A stretch of DNA of 9,819 bases from Methanosarcina sp. (lineage in GTDB: Archaea; Halobacteriota; Methanosarcinia; Methanosarcinales; Methanosarcinaceae): NCBI GenBank assembly GCA_024280975.1, contig JAMXLQ010000271.1, positions 1-9,819 on the forward strand. Reading direction: 5' to 3'. The position numbers were made by a program, and so were the translations under genes. The notes beneath the pieces are model-generated. The model was not told where the DNA came from, searched no databases, and saw only the letters and a program-made list of their open reading frames with translations. Below are positions 1 to 5,904 of this stretch, piece by piece. Each line of letters begins with the position of its first letter. Within the stretch, counting starts at the first letter, position 1.

Positions 1-124
1 GACAGGAAATAACTCCTGACTCCATTAAAAGATGAAAGAGATTTTTGTGATTTTTATCTACGCAATCAGTTTGCGCAGGATCATATACAAGGGATTTCTT
101 GTATATAAAGCTTTGTATTATTCA

Positions 125-150
125 CCTCAACACAATCGCATTGTGAGAGG
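125..150. repeat. Hairpin in repeat unit 2
   Basis: A perfect 6-bp stem CACAAT/ATTGTG (131-136/140-145) has a 3-nt loop. It is extended by CCTC/GAGG (125-128/147-150) across a small asymmetric bulge. A similar hairpin, CGCAA/TTGCG (61-65/71-75), lies before unit 1, and a weaker one built on CCTCA/TGAAGG lies near 196-222 before unit 3. Confidence 0.6.
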
Positions 151-330
151 GATATTTACAAGGCAATTCTAATATATAAAGCTTTGTATTGCCCACCTCA
201 GTGCATTTGAGCTGTGTGAAGGTAAGATGCAATGCTTTTTTTGTATATAAAGCTTTTCAGTCTGGAAATATTAATTAAAGATTCACAACAAACGAAAAAC
301 ATTTGCTAGAATCTATATAGACATTGCCAT

Positions 331-350
331 TTCGATCAATTAGGATCGAA
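331..350. repeat. 7-bp hairpin TTCGATC/GATCGAA
   Basis: A perfect inverted repeat TTCGATC (331-337) and GATCGAA (344-350) has a 6-nt loop. It lies in the extra segment that separates repeat unit 3 from unit 4, so it is not part of the common 71-bp unit. Confidence 0.5.
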
Positions 351-363
351 AGAGAGGCGGATG

Positions 364-385
364 CTCACAAATTTGTTTTTGTGAG
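364..385. repeat. 8-bp hairpin in repeat unit 4
   Basis: CTCACAAA (364-371) and TTTGTGAG (378-385) form a perfect 8-bp stem with a 6-nt loop. It holds the same position relative to the TATATAAAGCTTT core as the hairpin of unit 2, but the stem sequence differs. This suggests the structure, more than the sequence, has been kept. Confidence 0.6.
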
Positions 386-550
386 GGATACATACAAGGT
401 GTATCTTGTATATAAAGCTTTTGCCCATTGGATCATATATATAGATTTCATTACAAAAGAGGATTTTTGCTGAATCTATATCTTTATGCCCCTTAGCTTT
501 CCAGATAGGGGATCTTCAAATGGGATTACTAATATATATATGTTATGGGT

Positions 551-564
551 GAACAATTTAAATA
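551..564 (+). promoter_or_regulatory. Candidate archaeal promoter (distal) for mtaCB
   Basis: GAACAA is followed by TTTAAATA (557-564), a very good match to an archaeal BRE plus TATA box on the plus strand. Initiation would be expected about 25 bases downstream, near 588. That would give mtaC a leader of about 500 nt, and long leaders are known for methanol methyltransferase operons in Methanosarcina. It competes with the proximal site at 854-868; the sequence alone cannot decide between them. Confidence 0.4.
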
Positions 565-853
565 CAAGTTAGTGAAGAGGAAAAATATGATCGTATGATC
601 TAAACATGGTATTTATTGAACTATAATTTTAATTTAGATATGTTAAAGACTTCCTGATTACTTCTTGTATAGTCTCCAGAAACTGCCTGAATCTGCGGAA
701 ATCTGAGAAAAAAATCAGTCCGAAGAATAGTTTTGATGCGTGTATCCGCTCTATTTTTTAAATCACACATAAGTAATAAGAAATTGGGTAAAAGAGAGAT
801 ATAAAGAGCAATGTGACTCCCCAAAAGCGAAAATTACAGTTTATATCTCAGTG
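565..853. other. Intergenic stretch without a convincing gene
   Basis: This AT-rich stretch has no plus-strand coding frame. A 67-codon minus-strand frame (621-824) lacks a clear Shine-Dalgarno site, and no protein family is recognised in it. The segment around 650-780 is less AT-rich than its flanks, so it may be a decayed or interspersed sequence. If the distal promoter is the real one, all of this would be untranslated mtaC leader RNA. Confidence 0.4.
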
Positions 854-868
854 AGTTTTATATATATA
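854..868 (+). promoter_or_regulatory. Candidate archaeal promoter (proximal) for mtaCB
   Basis: GTTTTATATATATAG is a strong plus-strand TATA-like element. The transcription start would fall about 25 bases further on, near 888-893, leaving a leader of about 215 nt before mtaC. A large imperfect palindrome (872-919) would straddle that start. A second TATA-like run, TATATA at 931-936, could be a weaker alternative. Confidence 0.45.
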
Positions 869-871
869 GGA

Positions 872-919
872 TTCCAATTAAATTAAGGGGAGTTAGGTGT
901 CCCTTTAAGAAATTGGGAA
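872..919. promoter_or_regulatory. 48-bp imperfect palindrome near predicted mtaC start of transcription
   Basis: The outer arms TTCCAATT (872-879) and AATTGGGAA (911-919) pair over 8 bp with one bulged G. The inner arms TTAAGGGG (883-890) and TCCCTTTAA (900-908) pair over 8 bp with one bulged T and a terminal G-T wobble. The arms are separated by a small internal loop, with a 9-nt apical loop. If transcription starts near 890 this is a candidate operator for a dimeric regulator. If transcription starts upstream it is a long RNA hairpin in the leader. Confidence 0.5.
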
Positions 920-1017
920 GAATGTGGGGATATATACCTATTTAGATCTCGTTTAGCTGTCTTTAAGAAGAAAGAGAAAGAGAGAGTTAGTTACCTAAAT
1001 AACATTAAGATCTATCT

Positions 1018-1069
1018 CAGGAAAAATTTTGATTTTTAGCCCGTTTTTTATCCTGTAAATATCAGGGAT
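1018..1069 (+). promoter_or_regulatory. mtaC leader segment with two alternative pairings and T-runs
   Basis: TCCTG at 1051-1055 can pair upstream with CAGGA (1018-1022), with extra A-T pairs between AAAA and the T-run. It can also pair downstream with CAGGG (1063-1067) through a T-G wobble. The two pairings exclude each other. A T6 run (1044-1049) and a T5 run (1033-1037) lie between them, and oligo-T runs can terminate archaeal transcription. The arrangement resembles an attenuator, but the stems are short and chance is possible. Confidence 0.3.
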
Positions 1070-1093
1070 TATTTGCTCCTCAAATGCCAAAAT

Positions 1094-1099
1094 GGAGGT
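1094..1099 (+). promoter_or_regulatory. Shine-Dalgarno GGAGGT that sets the mtaC start
   Basis: GGAGGT is complementary to the archaeal 16S rRNA 3' end and lies 7 nt before an in-frame TTG at 1107. It overlaps the upstream ATG at 1092, which itself has no Shine-Dalgarno site in front of it. This favours TTG 1107 as the true start. Confidence 0.7.
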
Positions 1100-1106
1100 T
1101 AGACAT

Positions 1107-1874
1107 TTGATAGATATAGATCCCAGTGGTATTCTGGTTCGTTACAATGTAAAAATGGAAAAGGCAATGACACCGGAAGATGCTGCAGAAGAGCTTTACC
1201 CTAAGGATTCACTGATTTATCCGATTGCAAAAGCCATCTTTGAAGGCGAAGAGGATGACGTCGTTGAAGGGCTGGAAAAGGCTATTAGCTCCGGGAAGGA
1301 CCCGATCTCCCTTATCGATGACGCACTGATGGTTGGAATGGGAGTGGTCACCAGGCTTTATGACGAGGGGGTTATTTTCCTGCCAAACGTTATGATGTCT
1401 GCCGATGCCATGCTGGAAGGCATCGAGCACGTTAAGCAGAAAGCAGGAAGAGCACCTGTGGTTAAAGGAAAAATCGTCACTCACGTCGCAGAAGGTGACG
1501 TTCACGACATCGGAAAGAACATTGTTGTTGCTCTCCTGAGAGCTAACGGATATGAGGTAGTGGACCTTGGAAGAGATGTCCCTGTAGATGAAGTAATAGC
1601 GGCTGTGGAGAAAGAAAAACCACTCCTGCTCACAGGTACTGCCCTGATGACTACAACTATGTATGCATTCAAGGAAGTTAATGACAGGCTTCTGGAGAAA
1701 GGCTACAGAATTCCCTTTGCATGCGGAGGTGGTGCTGTGAACCAGGACTTCGTATCCCAGTACGAATTGGGGATATACGGTGAAGAAGCAGCCGATGCTC
1801 CTAAGATAGCCGATTTCATCAAGGAACATGGGGACAACATCGCAAAAATAAGGGAGAAATTCCATAAACACTGA
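1107..1874 (+). CDS. mtaC: Methanol-specific corrinoid protein MtaC
   Basis: MtaC is the cobalamin-carrying subunit of methanol:coenzyme M methyltransferase. Its Co(I) corrinoid receives the methyl group of methanol from MtaB and passes it to MtaA in the cytoplasm. From the TTG start the protein has 255 residues, the usual size. An N-terminal helical cap domain (about 15-110) carries the conserved segment DEGVIFLPNVMMSADAMLEG. A Rossmann-type B12-binding domain follows (about 118-245) with the motif DVHDIG, whose His133 is the lower cobalt ligand (His136 in the M. barkeri protein), and a GGG turn at 207-209. TTG 1107 is preferred over ATG 1092 because GGAGGT sits 7 nt before it and because the resulting N-terminus, MIDIDPSG, resembles known MtaC starts such as MLDF. 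The ATG would give 260 residues. The gene forms an operon with mtaB, 12 bp downstream. Identity is very secure; only the start is open. Confidence 0.96.
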   Translation: MIDIDPSGILVRYNVKMEKAMTPEDAAEELYPKDSLIYPIAKAIFEGEEDDVVEGLEKAISSGKDPISLIDDALMVGMGVVTRLYDEGVIFLPNVMMSADAMLEGIEHVKQKAGRAPVVKGKIVTHVAEGDVHDIGKNIVVALLRANGYEVVDLGRDVPVDEVIAAVEKEKPLLLTGTALMTTTMYAFKEVNDRLLEKGYRIPFACGGGAVNQDFVSQYELGIYGEEAADAPKIADFIKEHGDNIAKIREKFHKH

Positions 1875-1886
1875 GGAGGCGGAGTA

Positions 1887-3275
1887 ATGGCAGTAAAAAG
1901 ATTTACCAAAATGGCTTATGCAAGTGCGGATGACATGGTTTTCGGAAAATCTGTCACGCCAGTTAAAACCGGACTGGGACTTGAAATCGGTGCCGGTTAC
2001 ACAACTCCCGAAGTAAACTACGCCCCAAGACCTGAAGCCGGCGCATCCAAAGAAAAGCTCATAAAAGAGTATGAAAGGATCACCACCGATATTATGGCAA
2101 GGATGGTTCAAATCGGAGCTCCGGCTGTCGTGCTTGAAACCGAACACGTTCAGCAGATGTCCAATCACCCGGATTGGGGAGCAGCCGTTGCACATGCCCA
2201 GAAGACTATCATGGAAGAGTATCATGATGAGCACGGCATAAAGTGTGCACTCCGCCACACCATTGGTGACATCCGTGAGAGCAGGGAATTCTTCGAGCTC
2301 AGAGGAGGAGACAAATACAACACCTTCATGGAGGCCTTCGAACAGTGTGCCCAGAATGGTGCTGACATGCTCGCAGTTGAGTCAATGGGTGGGAAAGAAG
2401 TCTTTGACTATTCCATTCTCAGGAACGATATGGCCGGAATACTTTACGGCATAGGCGTCCTCGGCAGCATGGATATGGAAATGATCTGGCAAGACATTGC
2501 ATCAATTGCAAAAAAGAATAATGTAACAGCATCCGGTGACACAGACTGTGCCCAGGCAAACACTGCAATGTTCATTGCAGGCGGGCTGCTGGACAAGAAC
2601 CTCGCCCACACCATCGCAGGCATTGCAAGAGCGATTTCTGCCGCAAGATCCCTCGTTGCTTACGAAGCCGGTGCAGTGGGACCCGGAAAGGACTGCGGAT
2701 ATGAAAACGTTATCGTCAAATCCATCTGCGGTATGCCGATGACCATGGAAGGTAAGACCTCTACCTGTGCCCACTCTGACCTGATGGGTAACCTGGTCAT
2801 GCAATGCTGTGACCTCTGGTCTAACGAATCAGTTGAATATCACGGTGAATTCGGTGGTACAACTGTCCAGTGCTGGTCCGAGACTCTTGCATATGACTGT
2901 GCCCTCATGAACGTTGCCCTCCAGTCTGGCAACGAAAAGATCCTGAGAGACCTGTTCATGGCTTCCGACCTGTACAGAGACGCACAGGCCTATTTACTCG
3001 CATACCCGAACGCCTACAGAGTAGGGCAGGCAATTGCAAAAGATGGAAATGATATCTATCTCCGTGCCAAGAACGCCGCTCTTGAATGCATCAAGATCGT
3101 CGAAGAAGGAGCAAAGGGCAAACTTGAGCTCTCCAGATTCGAAGCTAAAGCCCTTGCAGACGCAAAGGCAGCTTTCGAGGCCCTTACCGACGACAAAGAA
3201 AAGTTCATGAGTGACTGCCTTACAAAATATAAAGAAGAAATCAAAGTTTTCAAGCCGGAGAACTACGGCCTCTAA
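1887..3275 (+). CDS. mtaB: Methanol--corrinoid protein Co-methyltransferase MtaB
   Basis: MtaB is the zinc enzyme that activates methanol and methylates the Co(I) corrinoid of MtaC, the first step of methanol methanogenesis. The 462-residue product has the family's usual length. The known M. barkeri zinc ligands Glu164, Cys220 and Cys269 correspond here to Glu165 (in LAVESMGGKEVFDY), Cys221 (in GDTDCAQANTAMF) and Cys270 (in AGAVGPGKDCGYEN). The shift of one fits a single extra glycine near residue 141. The segments YHGEFGGTTVQCWSETLAYD and FKPENYG at the C-terminus are also typical. The ATG follows GGAGG (1875-1879) by 7 nt, and the gene begins 12 bp after mtaC, so the two are co-transcribed and probably translated in step. 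By gene order it looks like the mtaCB3-type copy of M. acetivorans; this is inferred from memory of that genome. Confidence 0.98.
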   Translation: MAVKRFTKMAYASADDMVFGKSVTPVKTGLGLEIGAGYTTPEVNYAPRPEAGASKEKLIKEYERITTDIMARMVQIGAPAVVLETEHVQQMSNHPDWGAAVAHAQKTIMEEYHDEHGIKCALRHTIGDIRESREFFELRGGDKYNTFMEAFEQCAQNGADMLAVESMGGKEVFDYSILRNDMAGILYGIGVLGSMDMEMIWQDIASIAKKNNVTASGDTDCAQANTAMFIAGGLLDKNLAHTIAGIARAISAARSLVAYEAGAVGPGKDCGYENVIVKSICGMPMTMEGKTSTCAHSDLMGNLVMQCCDLWSNESVEYHGEFGGTTVQCWSETLAYDCALMNVALQSGNEKILRDLFMASDLYRDAQAYLLAYPNAYRVGQAIAKDGNDIYLRAKNAALECIKIVEEGAKGKLELSRFEAKALADAKAAFEALTDDKEKFMSDCLTKYKEEIKVFKPENYGL

Positions 3276-3293
3276 TCGGAGCAAGTTCTTCCC

Positions 3294-3305
3294 TTTTTCT
3301 TTTTT
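3294..3305 (+). terminator. Oligo-T terminator of the mtaCB operon
   Basis: Within 30 bp of the mtaB stop the plus strand reads T5-C-T6. There is no strong hairpin before it. Archaeal RNA polymerase terminates at such T-runs, so this is the likely end of the mtaCB transcript. Confidence 0.6.
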
Positions 3306-3505
3306 GAGACATTTCAAATATAATATCTTATTGATGAGATTAATATAGATTTTTTACCTGCCGGTAGGAATCTGGTAAGTGCCCTCAGTTTGAATGCATA
3401 TTCTAGTAATGAATATTCTAGTTTTAGATGTAAGTAATTAAATTTAATTTAATCCAGATTTTACAGTCATCCAGGGTGAAGAAGAGCCCGAATTAGACGT
3501 ATTTC
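3306..3505. other. AT-rich gap with small repeats, no gene seen
   Basis: The first part of the space between the convergent operons has no coding frame. It holds a small hairpin TACC/GGTA near 3355-3366, two copies of ATATTCTAGT 15 bp apart (3398-3407, 3413-3422), and a 14-bp AT palindrome AATTAAATTTAATT (3436-3449). None can be tied to a function. Confidence 0.4.
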
Positions 3506-3549
3506 TACAGAAACTACAGAAACCACAGAAATAACAGAAACACTGAAAC
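3506..3549. repeat. 9-bp tandem repeat, about five units
   Basis: The units TACAGAAAC, TACAGAAAC, CACAGAAAT, AACAGAAAC and a partial ACTGAAAC follow each other directly. It is non-coding and lies between convergent genes, and is probably a slippage-type minisatellite. Confidence 0.7.
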
Positions 3550-3596
3550 TATACAAATTAGCCTTCTTGAATGAAACCCGGCAATTTTATAAATCA

Positions 3597-3650
3597 GCCC
3601 TCTTGAGCGAAGCGAAAAGGGCCGTCCTCCCGAGACGGGACTCGGGCGGC
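3597..3650. repeat. GC-rich double hairpin (REP-like) between convergent genes
   Basis: This is an island of high GC in an AT-rich gap. One potential stem is GCCCT/AGGGC (about 3597-3601/3618-3622). The other is CCCGAG (3629-3634) with CTCGGG (3641-3646) over a 6-nt loop, extendable by two G-C pairs past a mismatch. The first stem contains GAGCGAAGCG, and a partly similar block, GCCTTCTTGAATGAA, lies at 3561-3575. It may be an interspersed palindromic element or a bidirectional transcription barrier; a genome copy count would tell. Confidence 0.45.
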
Positions 3651-3663
3651 ACAGCTTTGAAAA

Positions 3664-3713
3664 TTAAAAATAAAAAATAGTAAATAAAGTCAGTCAAATT
3701 ATTTTTTACTATT
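3664..3713 (-). terminator. Hairpin and T-rich terminator of mtaA
   Basis: Directly downstream of the mtaA stop on the minus strand, the arms AATAGTAAA (3676-3684) and TTTACTATT (3705-3713) form a perfect 9-bp stem. On the minus strand it is followed by runs reading TTTTTTATTTTTAATTTTC (about 3659-3677). Stem plus U-rich tail just past the stop codon fits a transcription terminator for mtaA. Confidence 0.6.
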
Positions 3714-3721
3714 GCGGATCT

Positions 3722-4741
3722 TCAAGCGTAGTACTCGTTCCTTGCCTCTACCATAGCTTTAATGTGGGAAAGTGGAGTCATAGGTGCAATTCCACAGCCA
3801 GGAGCCAGTACGTCTACACCTTCGGCAATAGCTTTTTTAGATTCTTCTTTGATCTTATCAATCGGGCCGGGCAGTAAAACGAAGGGGCTAGAGATATTTC
3901 CTACGAGTCTTGCCCTGTTCCCAAGCACTTCCTTGGCTTTCTTTATGCTACCGACTTTTTCCTCAACGCTCAAACCTTCAAAACCGCAATCAGCCATGTC
4001 GTCAAGGATAGGAGCTACACTACCGCATATATGCAGGACTGTAACTGAATTTACTTCTGAAGAAAATCTCTTCAACCTTGACTTGAGTTCACTCTTAAAG
4101 GCATCAGGACTCATTAAATCAGGGGATGCCACGGGATCGGCAACAGAAACTACATCTGCTCCTGCGACAACCATTGAATTTGCATAAGCTATTGTGGCAT
4201 CGGTTGCAAAATCTAATACCTGTCGTAACATATCGGGTTTTTTAAGAGACCATTTCATAAAGGACTTTACACTCGCCAGATCGGAAGCAAGAGTAACAGG
4301 GCCTTCCAGACCTCCTATAATAGGTACATCCGGTCCTACTCTTTCTTTTATTATCTTAATAGATTCAAGTACAGCCTGAATCCTGCCTTTATCAAGCAGG
4401 TTCTCAGGCACTTCCAGGCCTTCTAGATCCTTGGGGTACGGATGTGCAATAACTGATGGCTGTCTATTTTTGGTTCCCATATTAACCTCGCAGCCCATAG
4501 CTTCGGCAAGTACAGTCAGGCAATATGGAACTCTTACAGCTTCAAGCCCGCTCAGCTCATAGTTTGCAATTGCCAGCTTTGCCATTTGCTCAGGATCAGT
4601 GTGGGCTTCAGGCCAAGGAGCTCCTACTTCATCCATTAGTTCAACAATTCCTGTCTGGGTTACAGAACAGACAGGTACTTTGTCAACTTCTTTTCCTTCC
4701 AATGCGTTTAAAAGTCTCTCCTTAAGTGTCATCTCATCCAT
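3722..4741 (-). CDS. mtaA: Methylcobamide:CoM methyltransferase MtaA (methanol-specific)
   Basis: MtaA is a zinc enzyme of the uroporphyrinogen decarboxylase fold that transfers the methyl group from methyl-Co(III) MtaC to coenzyme M, giving methyl-CoM for methyl-CoM reductase. The 339-residue product matches the family's usual length. The zinc ligands fall at exactly the positions known for the M. barkeri enzyme: His237 and Cys239 in VLHICGS, and Cys316 in LAPGCGIAP. The start ATG at 4741 follows GGGGAG (4753-4748) by 6 nt; a Met at codon 4 has no better site. The paralogue MtbA (methylamine-specific) has the same fold, but adjacency to mtaCB and the segment VPVCSVTQTGIVELMD favour MtaA. The gene converges on mtaB and has its own transcript. 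In M. acetivorans the gene at this place is called mtaA2 (recalled, not checked). Confidence 0.95.
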   Translation of the reverse strand: MDEMTLKERLLNALEGKEVDKVPVCSVTQTGIVELMDEVGAPWPEAHTDPEQMAKLAIANYELSGLEAVRVPYCLTVLAEAMGCEVNMGTKNRQPSVIAHPYPKDLEGLEVPENLLDKGRIQAVLESIKIIKERVGPDVPIIGGLEGPVTLASDLASVKSFMKWSLKKPDMLRQVLDFATDATIAYANSMVVAGADVVSVADPVASPDLMSPDAFKSELKSRLKRFSSEVNSVTVLHICGSVAPILDDMADCGFEGLSVEEKVGSIKKAKEVLGNRARLVGNISSPFVLLPGPIDKIKEESKKAIAEGVDVLAPGCGIAPMTPLSHIKAMVEARNEYYA

Positions 4742-5217
4742 ACATATCTCCCCATATTAAATTTCAACTTGAAAGTTTTTAGCACTTTAATTAATTACGA
4801 CATTCTCAGTATGCTTTGGTCTTTCAGATCGCTAATTAATATAGTCTTGTAACCCTGTTAAGGCATATCAAAATTTCAGAGTTTCCTTCAAATGTAAATA
4901 ATCACCTTCGGAAAACCAAAATCCCCATGCCCAGATTGACTAGTATAATCTAGGTTTTATGCTATATGATTGTTTGGGAATACACAAATTAAAGATATGA
5001 ACGTGAAAGAAAAAACTATGCCGAACAGTAACAAAAGGATAAAATAATTAAGTAAAGCAAGCAGGTAAATTAAAAGGTAAAATAAAACGATAAAGCCATA
5101 AAGCACAGCAAGGAAATAACAAAGAAATACCAGAAGCAGAAAAACGAGCAACACAAATTTACTCTGTTCCGGGAACGATATCAAAAACATAAAGAAATAG
5201 AAGCAAAAGAGTAGATT
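4742..5217. other. A-rich intergenic region between divergent mtaA and macro-domain gene
   Basis: This 476-bp gap separates two divergently transcribed genes and must hold both promoters. For mtaA, a minus-strand TATA-like GACTATATTAAT (4846-4835) is possible but weak. From about 4976 to 5215 the plus strand is strongly purine- and A-rich, with short quasi-repeats such as AGGTAAA, and no clear TATA box for the downstream gene could be chosen. A hydrophobic frame on the opposite strand (5343-4957) is best explained by this base bias, because T-rich codons give Phe and Leu. Confidence 0.45.
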
Positions 5218-5748
5218 ATGGTACAGATTTCGGACAAGATAAGGATAATCCAAGGAGATATTGTAAAACTGGAAGTGGATGCAGTTGTAAATGCTGCAAA
5301 CACAACTCCCCTTGGGGGCGGAGGAGTCGATGGCGCAATCCACAGAGCCGCGGGCCCAGAACTGTTGGAAGAATGTAGAGATTTAAAAGGCTGTGTCACT
5401 GGAGAAGCAAAAATTACAAAGGTATATCTTCTGCCTGCAAAATGGGTAATACATACTGTAGGCCCTATTTGGCAAGGAGGGCAGAAAGGAGAGGATTATC
5501 TATTAGCTTCCTGCTACAGAAAGAGCCTTGAACTTGCAAGAGAACACATTATAAAGACTATTGCTTTCCCAGCTATAAGTACAGGAGCATACAATTTTCC
5601 TTCAAAGAGAGCCGCAGGAATTGCAGTTTCCGAAATAATTAAATTTCTTCAGGAAAATGAATTGCCTGAAAGAGTTATCCTTGTTAGCTTCAATAAAGAG
5701 ACATATCAGCATCTCCAGCAAGCATTATCAGAAATCTTTGTGGGTTGA
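5218..5748 (+). CDS. Macro-domain protein, probable ADP-ribosyl/O-acetyl-ADP-ribose hydrolase
   Basis: This 176-residue protein is a single macro domain of the YmdB/MacroD type, which hydrolyses O-acetyl-ADP-ribose or removes mono-ADP-ribose from proteins. Motifs in order are QGDI (12-15) for adenine contact; VVNAAN (23-28) with the catalytic-loop Asn28; LGGGGVDGAIHRAAG (32-46), in which Asp38 aligns with the catalytic Asp35 of E. coli YmdB; TGEAKIT (61-67); IHTVGPIWQGG (78-88); and the diphosphate loop FPAISTGAYNFP (117-128). All residues expected of an active hydrolase are present. The ATG at 5218 has only a weak purine run before it, so translation may be modest. The gene is divergent from mtaA and more than 600 bp from the next gene, so it stands alone. 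Orthologues occupy the same place in M. acetivorans and M. mazei (from memory). Its target here is unknown. Confidence 0.93.
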   Translation: MVQISDKIRIIQGDIVKLEVDAVVNAANTTPLGGGGVDGAIHRAAGPELLEECRDLKGCVTGEAKITKVYLLPAKWVIHTVGPIWQGGQKGEDYLLASCYRKSLELAREHIIKTIAFPAISTGAYNFPSKRAAGIAVSEIIKFLQENELPERVILVSFNKETYQHLQQALSEIFVG

Positions 5749-5757
5749 TTAAACCTA

Positions 5758-5815
5758 AAAATTTTATTTTATATTTCTTTAATATCTCTTTTATATTACA
5801 AGATATTTAGAAAGT
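5758..5815 (+). terminator. T-rich terminator region of the macro-domain gene
   Basis: Ten bases past the stop the plus strand becomes very T-rich, with several T3-T5 runs (about 5762-5797). No stable GC hairpin precedes it. This fits an archaeal oligo-T terminator. Confidence 0.45.
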
Positions 5816-5904
5816 TTATCGAGCGGATCCTTCAAACGACTCTTTAAAAATACAACAGAAGTTTGTTTTAACACAATCTTGTTCTCTTATACTAAACTGT
5901 TAAG

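Larger units (their letters stand above)
61..421. repeat. Four-copy array of TATA-like/hairpin repeat units
   Basis: The 13-mer TATATAAAGCTTT occurs exactly four times, at 102-114, 173-185, 244-256 and 409-421, so the spacings are 71, 71 and 165 bp. Each copy is preceded by a degenerate block of the form GGATA-N-TACAAGG-N-TCTTG and, before that, usually by a hairpin. Copies 1 and 4 have inner stems ATATACAAG/CTTGTATAT (83-91/98-106) and ATACAAG/CTTGTAT (392-398/405-411). Copy 3 keeps this stem through a G-T wobble (ATGCAA/TTGTAT), and copy 2 has lost it. The core contains the palindrome AAAGCTTT. Read on the minus strand, each copy gives AAAGC followed by TTTATATA, a good match to an archaeal BRE plus TATA box, so these could be serial promoters for a gene left of the window. 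They could equally be protein-binding sites upstream of mtaC. Confidence 0.75.
302..511. repeat. Second duplicated motif with hairpins
   Basis: TTTGCTAGAATCTATAT (302-318) recurs as TTTGCTGAATCTATAT (466-481), and both copies are followed by a TGCC-type end. An inverted, one-base-longer copy, ATATAGATTTC (439-449), can pair with the second direct copy to form a hairpin over 439-481. Just after it, CCCCT/AGGGG (489-493/507-511) forms a further 5-bp stem. Together with the array these make the whole 60-511 stretch unusually rich in inverted repeats. No open reading frame of note lies here. Confidence 0.5.

Noticed and set aside
61..421. CRISPR array
   Set aside because: Only four degenerate units with a short 13-bp exact core at 71, 71 and 165 bp spacing; the sequence between the cores is itself related, unlike spacers, and there are no cas genes.
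61..511. tRNA or other structured RNA gene
   Set aside because: The hairpins do not form a cloverleaf, there is no T-loop motif, and the GC content is too low for a stable archaeal RNA gene.
1209..2258. A 349-codon open frame on the minus strand across mtaC and mtaB
   Set aside because: It lies opposite two certain genes, has a Cys/Ser/Phe/His-rich composition unlike a folded protein of this organism, and matches no family. It is an antisense shadow of the codon bias in mtaC and mtaB.
3762..4187. A 141-codon plus-strand frame inside mtaA
   Set aside because: It is antisense to the well-supported mtaA gene, with Ser/Pro/Thr-rich composition and no family match.
4957..5343. A 128-codon very hydrophobic minus-strand frame that looks like a membrane protein
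   Set aside because: Its first part is antisense to the start of the macro-domain gene, and the Phe/Leu-rich remainder follows from the A-rich plus strand. No Shine-Dalgarno site precedes its Met codons. A small membrane protein cannot be fully excluded.
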